From NCBI GenBank assembly GCA_002440885.1, contig DJVY01000115.1, positions 1 to 32,894 on the forward strand: a stretch of DNA of 32,894 nucleotides. The letters are read 5' to 3'. The DNA is from Bacteroidales bacterium UBA6244 (GTDB taxonomy: Bacteria; Bacteroidota; Bacteroidia; Bacteroidales; F082). Both the position numbers and the translations under genes were made by a program. The notes under the pieces are model-generated. The model ran no database searches and was not told the DNA's origin. It saw only the letters and a list, made by a program, of their open reading frames with translations. The stretch's first letter is position 1. Every line of letters begins with the position of its first letter. Shown here piece by piece: positions 1 to 6,702 of this stretch.

Positions 1-11
1 AAATATAAGAA

Positions 12-25
12 GTGACCCTACCGGG
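12..25. repeat. attL, 14-bp copy of the tRNA-Arg 3' end
   Basis: Identical over 14 bp to 6689-6702; the match ends at 26 (g here, a on the right) and at 11. The rest of the tRNA is absent here, so this is the copy left when the element inserted. Bases 1-11 are then the original host sequence downstream of the tRNA. An imperfect A/T-rich hairpin (29-34 with 40-45) follows directly. Confidence 0.85.
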
Positions 26-121
26 GTCAATAAAGCTACTTTATTACATTATTGAACGTTTTTAAACATGGTGCAAATGTACTACTAATTAAGTTAATAA
101 CTATATTAAATTATTTTACAT

Positions 122-129
122 TACATTTG
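122..129 (+). promoter_or_regulatory. Candidate -7 box of the integrase promoter
   Basis: TACATTTG fits the Bacteroidota -7 consensus TAnnTTTG. A transcript from about 136 would leave a leader of roughly 50 nt before the ATG at 185. No clear TTTG -33 element is seen about 20 bp upstream, so the promoter would be weak or need an activator. Confidence 0.4.
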
Positions 130-138
130 GTTATTTAA

Positions 139-151
139 AAAAGTGTATGTA
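139..151 (+). repeat. 13-bp direct repeat near the left end (candidate integrase arm site)
   Basis: AAAAGTGTATGTA is repeated exactly at 6608-6620, so a copy lies inside each end of the element in the same orientation. Tyrosine integrases of the lambda type bind such arm sites away from the core. The role is inferred; only two copies are seen. Confidence 0.35.
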
Positions 152-184
152 TTTTTGTTGGTGAATCTAATCTACATACAAAAA

Positions 185-1492
185 ATGAAGTACAACGTTA
201 AATTTTCGCCAGAGGTAAGAAAGGACAAAGCAGGGAACAGAATAATTAACAACGTGCCAATCTTTGCCGATCTTCGTTTCGGTGGTGGTAGAATGTTCTA
301 CTTTACCGGATATAGAATTGATATAGATAATTTCGACACCGACACCCAGCAGGCTAAGAAAAACACAACAGGCCGGGAAGGATCGAGACCAGTGCAATAC
401 AATATCATTAACAAGCGACTAACGGCAATTAGAGCCACTTTAGACCTTCATTTTGCTAATATTGACACCACCACCAAAGATGAGGTAAAAACGCTATTAA
501 ATAAGGTATGCAGTAAGTCGGAAAAGAAAGCAGGGCAGCCCGATGACCTTAGTTTTTTCGGAATGTTCGACAAGTATATTAATGAAAAAGTTTCGGCCGC
601 AAGCAAAAAGAAAATTAGAAGCGTGTTGAACCATTGGAGGCGATACGCTGAAAAACGAAAATATCAAATAACATTTGACTTTGTTACAGTTAAAATACTT
701 CGAGACTTTGAAAAGTATCTAAGAAGCGAAAGCATGAGACCGAAGGGGGCGGGCAAGCAGTTAATTAAATCACCAAAAGGCGATAACACTATTCACAGCC
801 TTATGAAGGGGACACGTGCCTTTTGGAACTATGCAAAAGAAGAGTTGAAACGGGAAGGAATAGAGATTAAATATCCTTTTGCCGAAGGATATTCAATACC
901 AGCAGAAACATACGGAAATCCTATTTACATCACCACAGACGAACGTAATTTGTTATTTAAGGCAGTTCTCCCAACAGAACGTTTAAGCCGTGCACGGGAC
1001 GTGTTTATATTTCAATGCCTGATCGGTGCACGTGTTGGCGATATGGTTAAGCTTAAAAAATACAATATCCAAAACGGAGTACTTTCTTATATCCCACGTA
1101 AAACAAAAGAGGGAAAGCCCGTTACGGTTAACGTTCCACTTCATGCGATGGCTATCGAGATACTGAACCGTTACGATATACCTGATGGCAGTTTGTTGCC
1201 TTTTATCAGCGATCAGCGTTATAATGACTACATAAAAGAATTATTCGAGGTGGTAGGCTTAACCAGAATAGTAACAAGGTTACACCCCCGGACTAAAGAA
1301 GAAGAGCAGGTAAGGTTATGCGATATAGCCAGCAGCCACATGGCAAGACGTGCATTCGTTGGCAATCTTTACGGCAAAGTGGATAACGGTATTATCAGCA
1401 GTATGAGCGGACACGTCCCGGGAAGTAAAGCGTTTACACGGTATTACGATGTAAGTAGCGATTTGCAAGTAGAGGCGATTAATAAATTATAA
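185..1492 (+). CDS. int: Tyrosine recombinase (element integrase)
   Basis: This 435-aa integrase should catalyse integration and excision of the element at the tRNA-Arg site. It has the layout of Bacteroidota integrases: an N-terminal arm-binding region, a SAM-like core-binding domain (about residues 120-220) and a C-terminal catalytic domain. Catalytic residues can be read: Arg283 in GARVGDMVKL, a Lys in RKTKEGK, His385 and Arg388 in HMARR, His410 in SGHVPGSK, and nucleophile Tyr420 or Tyr421 in TRYYDV. The open frame extends upstream to a GTG at 143, but the ATG at 185 (MKYNVKFSPE) gives the usual N-terminus and suits the -7 box at 122-129. The next gene starts two bases after the stop. The enzyme looks intact. 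Confidence 0.93.
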   Translation: MKYNVKFSPEVRKDKAGNRIINNVPIFADLRFGGGRMFYFTGYRIDIDNFDTDTQQAKKNTTGREGSRPVQYNIINKRLTAIRATLDLHFANIDTTTKDEVKTLLNKVCSKSEKKAGQPDDLSFFGMFDKYINEKVSAASKKKIRSVLNHWRRYAEKRKYQITFDFVTVKILRDFEKYLRSESMRPKGAGKQLIKSPKGDNTIHSLMKGTRAFWNYAKEELKREGIEIKYPFAEGYSIPAETYGNPIYITTDERNLLFKAVLPTERLSRARDVFIFQCLIGARVGDMVKLKKYNIQNGVLSYIPRKTKEGKPVTVNVPLHAMAIEILNRYDIPDGSLLPFISDQRYNDYIKELFEVVGLTRIVTRLHPRTKEEEQVRLCDIASSHMARRAFVGNLYGKVDNGIISSMSGHVPGSKAFTRYYDVSSDLQVEAINKL

Positions 1493-1494
1493 CC

Positions 1495-2109
1495 ATGGAA
1501 AAAATCAATATCCTGATCGAAAAATATGGCCTGACTGAAAAAGTGGCCTATCAAATAGAAAATGGACTTGCAGCAGTTGAATTGTTTGAGAAAAAATTAC
1601 ACCAAACAGTTATCGACAAAAATAACGCTGATGCAATAAAGAAAATAATACAAGCAGAGCCGGAAACATTGGTGATACCCGTAGGCGATCAATCGGACAA
1701 GCTAAGAATAAAACATGATGCAAGTGGAAACCCTTATAAATCTATCAAAGTCGGTGGTAGTTCCATAGCGAAATATGACCATAAAATAAATAAGGTATCC
1801 TTTAAAATCGGGAGTAAAACAGTTTCTTTTAACGATCCGGTTATAATCGAAAAGTTGAGGCGGTGCCTTTCTGATATGAACCCTGAACCAATACCACCAA
1901 AAGAAGCTAATCGGCCAGCAGATGCAAGCAAAAGGCCATTAAAAACGATAATAGAGCTTTTATTAATTCAGTTGCCTGATGAACCAAAACAGCAGAAAAA
2001 GTACAAAATTGGCGAAATATTTGCATTATTTTTAGATACATGGACAAACAAGACACCGACAAAACAACTGCAAGATATTGATAATATTCTTAGGATAAAA
2101 CAGATGTAA
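1495..2109 (+). CDS. Unknown 204-aa protein coupled to the integrase
   Basis: I do not recognise this family. The ATG lies two bases after the integrase stop, so the two are almost certainly co-transcribed. There is no signal peptide or membrane segment. The N-terminal 60 residues look helical; a lysine-rich middle (about 65-115) looks like beta strands; a proline-rich linker (PEPIPPKEANRP, about residue 130) leads to a helical C-terminus. Position beside int suggests a recombination accessory factor or an element regulator, but nothing in the sequence proves that. It does not resemble a standard excisionase, and the HTH gene downstream is the better candidate for that job. Confidence 0.7.
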   Translation: MEKINILIEKYGLTEKVAYQIENGLAAVELFEKKLHQTVIDKNNADAIKKIIQAEPETLVIPVGDQSDKLRIKHDASGNPYKSIKVGGSSIAKYDHKINKVSFKIGSKTVSFNDPVIIEKLRRCLSDMNPEPIPPKEANRPADASKRPLKTIIELLLIQLPDEPKQQKKYKIGEIFALFLDTWTNKTPTKQLQDIDNILRIKQM

Positions 2110-2160
2110 AAAGTACCCAAAAAAAAGAATAGTTATTACATCAATTGACTGATTGTAAAC

Positions 2161-2191
2161 TTGTTAACACGTTATTTCTGGTTTATCTTTG
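2161..2191 (+). promoter_or_regulatory. Promoter of the HTH-ATPase operon
   Basis: TTG at 2161-2163 and TATCTTTG at 2184-2191 are separated by 20 bp, matching the Bacteroidota -33/-7 arrangement (TTTG, about 19-21 bp, TAnnTTTG). Transcription would start near 2198, leaving a leader of about 22 nt before the ATG at 2220. It lies in the 110-bp gap after the integrase pair, so the replication genes are probably transcribed separately. Confidence 0.6.
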
Positions 2192-2219
2192 TACCATTGA
2201 ATTATAAAAATATATTCAC

Positions 2220-2456
2220 ATGGACACTAAAACAGAATTAAAAGAACTTATTGACCAAGCCGTAAGCAAAGCACTTGCAGAGCAACAGCAAAAAAACTTC
2301 ATAAAAGGAATCCATCAACTTGCGGCCTTTTTGCAGGTATCCCCAGCCCGGGCGCAAAAAATGAAAAACGAAGGACTGTTTCCGTTTTGGCAAGATGGCA
2401 GGACACTCTTATTTGATCCAAAGGTAGTTCGAGAGGTAATGTTCAACAAAGGATAA
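2220..2456 (+). CDS. DUF3853-like helix-turn-helix protein
   Basis: A 78-aa protein with a short helical N-terminus (about 1-25) and a small DNA-binding domain reading FIKGIHQLAAFLQVSPARAQ, then KMKNEGLFPFWQDGRTLLFD. That pattern (hydrophobic helix, recognition helix, short wing with a GR-T-hF-D strand) is shared by MerR/excisionase-like HTH_17 domains and DUF3853, frequent in Bacteroidota mobile elements just upstream of a RepA-like ATPase. The ATPase follows after five bases, so the two are likely translated from one message. It may act as excisionase, regulator of the operon, or replication accessory; the sequence does not decide between these. Confidence 0.78.
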   Translation: MDTKTELKELIDQAVSKALAEQQQKNFIKGIHQLAAFLQVSPARAQKMKNEGLFPFWQDGRTLLFDPKVVREVMFNKG

Positions 2457-2461
2457 ATACC

Positions 2462-3535
2462 ATGAACCAGACCGCAAACATACTTCAAATAGCCCAGCCC
2501 CTTAGTTTTGATGACTTAGACAAGCCTAGGTTATCAAATTACGAATATTTAAGAATCACCGACCTAACCGAAATACCTCAACCTCTACCTATATTAAAGA
2601 TCAACGGGGAAATGATAGCGGTATCCGGTGACATATTTACGATAAGCGGGGCAAGTAAATCCGGTAAATCAGCGGTTACAGGCATGGCCATCGCCGGGGC
2701 ATTAACACCCGGCGTTATTAACGATGGACTGGACTCCATGGAGATAGCCGCAAACGATCAAAATAAAGCAGTTTTACACTTCGATACAGAACAAGCCCGG
2801 CACAAACACCAAAACAACGTGCGATCAATTCTTAAGCGTGCACAACTGGAGACGTGCCCCCCACACTTTCTAAGCTACAATATCAGGCAGTTGGATATTG
2901 AGGAATACCAACAGGTGACTGATGACATTTGCGAAGCTGCAAACAATGATTTTGGTGGTATCCATTCTATTTGGATCGACGGAGGTGCTGATTATGTATC
3001 CGACACCAACGACCAGGAGAAAAGTAACGAAGTGGTGAAATACTTTGAATCATTGGCCATAAAATATGAAACAGCGGTTTTTATAATTGTGCACACCAAT
3101 CCCGGATCAGACAAAGAGCGAGGGCATTTTGGCAGCCAGTGCCAAAGAAAATCAGGCGGCATTTTGCTAATTAAAAACGATGGCGACTACTCACATATTG
3201 AAGGCAAGATGTTGAGGTATGCAGGCGCAAACAGTATCCCACAATTGATGTTTAAGTATGACCCGGAGAAAGGATACCATGTTGGCAGTGGTATTATTTC
3301 GGAAGACGACAAGGCGGCGGCCATTTTGGGGAGACTTGAGCAGTTGGCGAAAAAAGTTTTCGGAGGCCAAAAAGCCTATAATTATAAAGATGCTATTGAT
3401 AATATCATGCGTGCAAGAGTGTGCGGAATTGTCGCAGCAAAAAACGACTTCAAATTAATGAATTTACATAGCATGATAATACAGGAAACAGATAAAAATT
3501 GGAGGCTTAACTATGAGTATAACAATGAGTTATAA
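2462..3535 (+). CDS. RecA-fold replication ATPase (RepA/DnaB-like, AAA_25 type)
   Basis: A 357-aa P-loop ATPase. Walker A is GASKSGKS (Lys69, Ser70); Walker B is IHSIWIDGGADYV (around residue 173); a sensor-like segment FIIVHTNPGSD follows, then GHFGSQCQRKSGGILLI, typical of RepA/KaiC/DnaB-superfamily proteins of Bacteroidota mobile elements. The C-terminal 90 residues are helical and probably contact DNA or partners. Members of this group act as replicative helicases or loaders for plasmids and islands. Here it lies directly before the TGTACC repeat cluster and the primase-like gene, which is the layout of a self-replication module. No lesion is seen. Which helicase step it performs is inferred. 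Confidence 0.85.
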   Translation: MNQTANILQIAQPLSFDDLDKPRLSNYEYLRITDLTEIPQPLPILKINGEMIAVSGDIFTISGASKSGKSAVTGMAIAGALTPGVINDGLDSMEIAANDQNKAVLHFDTEQARHKHQNNVRSILKRAQLETCPPHFLSYNIRQLDIEEYQQVTDDICEAANNDFGGIHSIWIDGGADYVSDTNDQEKSNEVVKYFESLAIKYETAVFIIVHTNPGSDKERGHFGSQCQRKSGGILLIKNDGDYSHIEGKMLRYAGANSIPQLMFKYDPEKGYHVGSGIISEDDKAAAILGRLEQLAKKVFGGQKAYNYKDAIDNIMRARVCGIVAAKNDFKLMNLHSMIIQETDKNWRLNYEYNNEL

Positions 3536-3541
3536 GAATAT

Positions 3542-3651
3542 TGTACCGAACTGTACCGGTACAGTGTACCACCTACCAGATACCGTTATACATATCCTGT
3601 ACCCTTGCGGTACAGGTATGGATAGGTATACATACTGTACCATACCATACC
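3542..3651. repeat. Iteron-like TGTACC/GGTACA cluster with palindromes: candidate replication origin
   Basis: Between the ATPase and the primase-like gene, TGTACC occurs at 3542, 3552, 3565, 3598 and 3636, and its complement GGTACA at 3559 and 3609. ACTGTACCGGTACAGT (3550-3565) is a perfect 16-bp palindrome. CCTGTACC (3596-3603) and GGTACAGG (3609-3616) form an 8-bp inverted repeat around a 5-nt loop. ATACC/GGTAT adds five more units at 3580, 3615, 3625, 3642 and 3647. Repeated initiator sites beside replication genes are the hallmark of iteron origins, and a promoter/operator for the primase gene is the alternative. A 50-codon frame (3513-3665) crosses the cluster but is probably fortuitous. 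Confidence 0.6.
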
Positions 3652-3668
3652 ACTTACTAAGCTAAAAA

Positions 3669-4805
3669 ATGAAACCAATAAACAGCATATTACAAACAAA
3701 AGTTAGCCTGTTCACGGATATTAAACAGGTGAACAAAGTACAAAGTATAACCTTAAAAGAAGCGTTAACAGCTTGCACCAATCCCGATGGTGATACGGCA
3801 AAGCTGATCAATAAAATACGAAGCACCAAAGATATACCCACACAAAAGAAACTGAAATCTGATTTACCCGGTATTGTGTTTGGTGCGCAAATGGTTACCA
3901 GAGCAAACGTACCGGATCGGATCGTAAACTTAACAGGCCTATTGTGTTTCGATATTGATGCGGCCGATAATCCGGGGGTGGATATGACCCAAGCCAAAGC
4001 AACATTATCACAGATAACCAATATCATTTTTTGTGCCTTAAGCGTGCGAGGTAATGGCTTATGGGGACTGATCGAAGTAGAGCACCCAGAACGTATAAAA
4101 GAGCATTTTGAACAGCTCAAAATTGATTTTAAAGGCATTGGTATTAATTTAGACCCAAGCAAGGGAGGCAATCCCACAGACCTAAGATTTTTATCTTACG
4201 ATCCTGATGCGTACCAGTGCGAAAATTACGAAGTTTATTCGAGGTTACCCAAGCCCAAGCCCCAAGCCAAGCCAAAGCAATCGAACTACAAAAGAGCACA
4301 CACAATGACTGATCCACTACAAACAGCAATTAACAAAATACATGGCGCAAGCGATGGCCAAAAGCACCACGAACTATTGAAGGCGGCAAGACTTGCAGGC
4401 GGATATGTTGCAAGTGGTAATATTAGCTAAAATGAAGCAGAAACAGCCCTATTTAATGCGATAAACCAAAAGGAGATACATAGCACCACAGGCGCACTAA
4501 AAACGATCAGAGACGGCCTAAAGCACGGCCAAAGCGATCCAATCGAAATGCAGAAACATGATATTTATCATAAGGTGAAAACACCCAAAGTCGATCCACT
4601 GATTGAGTATTTCAAAAATCTTAATCCTGATGGCTTTATAGATAACATTTGTATTGATGGCGTACCATTGGCCGATGCGATTCAATACTACAAAAACGAC
4701 CGGATCGCATTACAACTTATCAAAGATGAATTAAACAAAGTGCCTTTAGCCGGGGAGGTTGAGCGTTTGCGGTCTCGTTCCCTCTCCGGTGACAGCGCTT
4801 TCTAA
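3669..4805 (+). pseudogene. BT4734/VirE-N-like primase gene with an in-frame TAA
   Basis: The frame opens at ATG 3669 and stops at TAA 4428-4430 (codon 254), then stays open in the same frame to 4805, 378 codons apart from the stops. Residues 1-200 resemble the BT4734-like/VirE N-terminal domain related to archaeo-eukaryotic primases: FDIDAADN gives the D-x-D pair (Asp95, Asp97), followed by LSVRGNGLWGLIEV and DPSKGGNPTDLRFLSYDP. From about residue 207 a PriCT-like primase C-terminal helical domain begins, and the stop falls inside it: GGYVASGNIS, stop, NEAETALFNAINQKEIH. A single change from a codon such as GAA would explain this. The frame and similarity continue cleanly, so the lesion is recent, a sequencing error, or read through. 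The 253-aa form would keep only the N-terminal domain. Confidence 0.82.
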
Positions 4806-4822
4806 AATAGAATAATACAGAT

Positions 4823-5152
4823 ATGAGACCAAAAGGAACACCCAAGACAGGGGGGAGGCAGCCCGGAAGCCAAAACAAGGTAACCAGAGAGTTAAAACAA
4901 TGGATACAGAATGTAGTTGATGACAACAAAGAGCAGTTCACCGATGACCTTAAAAAAGTTGAACCTGAAAAGAGGCTTGCAGTGGTAGAGCGTTTGTTAT
5001 CCTACCTGATCGCCAAGCCTGTAAACATGGATATTCAGATAGAATATCGGGAACTAGAGAGGTTACTTGAGAAAACACCAGAAAAATATGTAGAGCAGAT
5101 GACAGCTAAATTAATTGAACTAAACACCATAAACACAAAAGACGATGAGTAA
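4823..5152 (+). CDS. Small DUF5681-like protein (possible TerS-like)
   Basis: A 109-aa basic protein opening with RPKGTPKTGGRQPGSQNK, the glycine/arginine-rich start seen in DUF5681 and in small proteins of Bacteroidota phages near packaging genes. Helices follow (ELKQWIQNVVDDNKEQFTDD, then EPEKRLAVVERLLSYLIAKP). It may bind DNA. Phage satellites often encode a small-terminase homologue to redirect packaging, and this is the only gene here that could fill that role, but the link is inference from a short motif. It opens a run of five overlapping genes; its end overlaps the next start by 8 bp. Confidence 0.65.
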   Translation: MRPKGTPKTGGRQPGSQNKVTRELKQWIQNVVDDNKEQFTDDLKKVEPEKRLAVVERLLSYLIAKPVNMDIQIEYRELERLLEKTPEKYVEQMTAKLIELNTINTKDDE

Positions 5153-5345
5153 AGAAAGTATTTTAAAATTTGCTAAAGGAGACCCGACACCCGTTGAACC
5201 TGACTATTCAAAACTAACTGATGACGAGGTAAAAGCCCTATACGCTATTCAGAAGCGTTTGGAAAGCGAAGGACTTCCACCAACAGTTGCGAGCCTAACA
5301 CCTGATGAAAAAGCTATTCTTAAACAACTAAATTCAAAGCTATGA
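5145..5345 (+). CDS. Small unknown protein, 66 aa
   Basis: I do not recognise it. It is acidic and helical with no signal peptide or membrane segment. The ATG overlaps the end of the previous gene by 8 bp, and its stop overlaps the next ATG by 4 bp, which argues for real translation and coupling. LTDDEVKALYAIQKRLESEG and LTPDEKAILKQLNSKL are two similar D-E-x-K helical segments, perhaps a small two-helix repeat. Confidence 0.6.
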   Translation: MSKESILKFAKGDPTPVEPDYSKLTDDEVKALYAIQKRLESEGLPPTVASLTPDEKAILKQLNSKL

Positions 5346-5590
5346 AAAAGAATATTGAAAAATTGATGCAAATGGCCAAAGGCGAAAATGTAAAGCAAGC
5401 CATTTTTGTAGTGTTGTTGATCCGGGAGGACGGCACAATAGAAGTACAACATAGTACGATGACCGACTTATGGGGCGATGACATGATAATAAAGTTATTG
5501 GAGAACGGCAAACCAACAGTTAATGAAAATGAAGTTGCAAAGATTGTAGAAAAACTTAGAAATGAATTAAACAAAAACCCATCAAAATGA
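5342..5590 (+). CDS. Small unknown protein, 82 aa
   Basis: Not recognised. The ATG at 5342 overlaps the preceding stop by 4 bp (ATGA), the classical coupling arrangement. A helical, lysine-rich start (MKKNIEKLMQMAKGENV) leads to strands (QAIFVVLLIREDGTIEVQHS) and a helical C-terminus ending KLRNELNKNPSK. It could be a small alpha/beta protein. No motif suggests an enzyme. Confidence 0.6.
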   Translation: MKKNIEKLMQMAKGENVKQAIFVVLLIREDGTIEVQHSTMTDLWGDDMIIKLLENGKPTVNENEVAKIVEKLRNELNKNPSK

Positions 5591-5760
5591 GAACCTATTT
5601 TTTTGAGGCTATGAAAGCCAGAATTAAAAAACATTATCCTAACCTACCAGACGATAAAGTGATACGGTTAGCCAACGAAATTAACGAGGGCAAGAAATTA
5701 GCATTCTTAACAGACCCTGAACTTTTTTTAACCACTTATAAATTTAAAAACAATGAGTAA
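5587..5760 (+). CDS. Small unknown protein, 57 aa
   Basis: ATG at 5587 overlaps the preceding stop (ATGA), and the stop at 5758-5760 overlaps the next gene's start by 8 bp, so the frame fits exactly into an otherwise continuous operon. The product begins MRTYFFEAMKARIKKHYPN and ends LFLTTYKFKNNE. It is basic and helical at the N-terminus. Support comes from the two overlaps, not from any known family. Confidence 0.55.
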   Translation: MRTYFFEAMKARIKKHYPNLPDDKVIRLANEINEGKKLAFLTDPELFLTTYKFKNNE

Positions 5761-6322
5761 AATTTTATTGTTCCAAGACCAAGACCAGATTGACAACTTT
5801 GTAAGCGCAATGACCCAGACAAGAGATCAGGTTAACGCAATTATTGATGAGTTTAATACTCTACCATTGGAGAGGCTTAAAACAGCCCAACAGCTCACCC
5901 GGTTATTATCGGGCGAAGTCGATGGTTTAATAGTCGATTGCCTCCCAGACAAAGGCGATACTAAACTATTCGGCGTAACGATTAAACCAGCCAAAGTGAT
6001 TGAGCTGATGGAACTGGACACCTCCCGGATTAAGGAAATGATTTTAAATCTGAATCTTAACTATGTAGACCAGTTGTTGAAAATTTCAAAAGTTGGCCGT
6101 TCGGTGGAAATACTCCCGAACCTACTAGAGGCCGAAATTGAGAAACTGAAAACGTACGCCACGACACCCCGAGAAATCGAAGTAGCGGAAGCCTACATAG
6201 CATTAAAAGAGGCCACAGCTAAGTTTGTGAGCTTAGGCGTACCGTATCGGCCGGCTGATTGGTTTAAGGTTTATAATGGTGAATTTTATCTTAAACAGTC
6301 AATTTTTAGATCAATAGTATAG
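5753..6322 (+). CDS. Unknown 189-aa protein, last gene of the element operon
   Basis: Not recognised. It starts inside the previous gene (8-bp overlap) and is followed 36 bp later by a strong terminator, so it closes the operon. Length and composition suggest a soluble mostly helical protein: an N-terminal helix pair (about 10-55), a middle with possible strands (GEVDGLIVDCLPD, LFGVTIKPAKVIELM), and a helical stretch (about 100-160) before a C-terminus with PYRPADWFKVYNGEFYLKQS. Many Leu/Ile heptad-like positions could form a coiled coil. Function is unknown; its place in an island cargo zone allows interference or regulation, but nothing in the sequence shows it. Confidence 0.65.
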   Translation: MSKILLFQDQDQIDNFVSAMTQTRDQVNAIIDEFNTLPLERLKTAQQLTRLLSGEVDGLIVDCLPDKGDTKLFGVTIKPAKVIELMELDTSRIKEMILNLNLNYVDQLLKISKVGRSVEILPNLLEAEIEKLKTYATTPREIEVAEAYIALKEATAKFVSLGVPYRPADWFKVYNGEFYLKQSIFRSIV

Positions 6323-6357
6323 TCATTTTTCATTGGTAGTAACTGACCATTTTTCTT

Positions 6358-6388
6358 GCCCCTTGCAGAAATGCAGGGGGCTTTTTTT
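6358..6388 (+). terminator. Strong intrinsic terminator ending the element operon
   Basis: GCCCCTTGCA (6358-6367) pairs with TGCAGGGGGC (6372-6381) over 10 bp with one G-T wobble, closed by a GAAA tetraloop and followed by seven Ts (6382-6388). It sits 36 bp after the stop of the 189-aa gene. Confidence 0.9.
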
Positions 6389-6390
6389 GT

Positions 6391-6602
6391 TTCTGGAAGC
6401 GGTTGAGAGGGAACGGAGGGCGAAGCAAGCGGAAACGCAAAGCATAACTAAAAAGCAAGGGCTAAGTGTCAATAAATTGACAGATAGCAAACCAGAGCGA
6501 GTAACCACCAAGTTAGCCGAAACCTTCAACACAAACAGAACTTACGTAAGTGAAAACGATCGAAGCCAAAGCACCAGAAAAGGTGTTTTTTTTGCTTCAT
6601 AA
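6391..6602 (+). pseudogene. Possible degraded ParB-like tail
   Basis: After the terminator an open frame continues from upstream of it (6333) with no plausible start of its own. It encodes ERERRAKQAETQS, then VTTKLAETFNTNRTYVSEND. The second segment resembles the helical C-terminal part of ParB-like proteins of Bacteroidota elements. The frame runs across the terminator and has no credible promoter, so if the resemblance is real this is a remnant. A short CACC/GGTG hairpin with eight Ts (6572-6593) lies near its end. It could equally be chance coding. Confidence 0.25.
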
Positions 6603-6607
6603 AGTAC

Positions 6608-6671
6608 AAAAGTGTATGTAATATGGATAACGGTAAAAAACAAAACGTTTGTAAGTAGCTAATTTACAAAC
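6608..6671. repeat. Right-end repeats: second arm-site copy and 8-bp inverted repeat
   Basis: AAAAGTGTATGTA at 6608-6620 is the second copy of the 13-bp repeat at 139-151. Further in, GTTTGTAA (6647-6654) and TTACAAAC (6664-6671) form a perfect 8-bp inverted repeat with a 9-bp spacer, ending 17 bp before the att core. Both could be recombinase or excisionase binding sites. Confidence 0.35.
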
Positions 6672-6688
6672 ATTTCAAAATTTTATTT

Positions 6689-6702
6689 GTGACCCTACCG
6701 GG
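6689..6702. repeat. attR, 14-bp core at the tRNA-Arg 3' end
   Basis: Identical to 12-25. The core covers the last 13 nt of the tRNA (T-stem end, acceptor strand and discriminator) plus one downstream base, so insertion leaves the tRNA gene functional. Crossover must lie in these 14 bp. Confidence 0.85.

Larger units (their letters stand above)
12..6702. mobile_element. Integrated element in the 3' end of tRNA-Arg(CCG)
   Basis: The direct repeat GTGACCCTACCGGG occurs at 12-25 and 6689-6702; the right copy is the 3' end of a complete tRNA-Arg gene and the left copy stands alone. A tyrosine integrase gene starts 160 bp inside the left end and reads inward. Between the repeats lie a DUF3853-like HTH gene, a RecA-fold ATPase gene, an iteron-like cluster, a primase-like gene with an internal stop, and a packed run of small unknown genes ending in a terminator. 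No relaxase, coupling protein, capsid, portal or large terminase gene is visible, so it is neither a complete conjugative element nor a complete prophage. The best inference is an integrative, replicating island mobilised by a helper, possibly a phage satellite. Confidence 0.85.

Noticed and set aside
3513..3665. A 50-codon frame crossing the TGTACC cluster, with GGAGG upstream
   Set aside because: The product is dominated by repeat-encoded residues (Cys, Thr, Tyr, Pro) and overlaps a palindromic array; the DNA repeat explains the sequence better than a protein does. Kept only as an alternative reading.
2462..4805. Conjugative or mobilisable element with relaxase
   Set aside because: The ATPase and primase-like gene are replication proteins; no relaxase signature or coupling protein was seen anywhere in 12-6702.
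4770..6416. Shared GAGAGGGAACG on opposite strands near 4775 and 6405
   Set aside because: Only 11 bp, without flanking similarity; likely chance in purine-rich sequence.
6333..6602. Full 89-codon frame as an intact gene
   Set aside because: Its proposed start lies within the terminator region and the frame runs through the stem-loop. At most the second half is a remnant.
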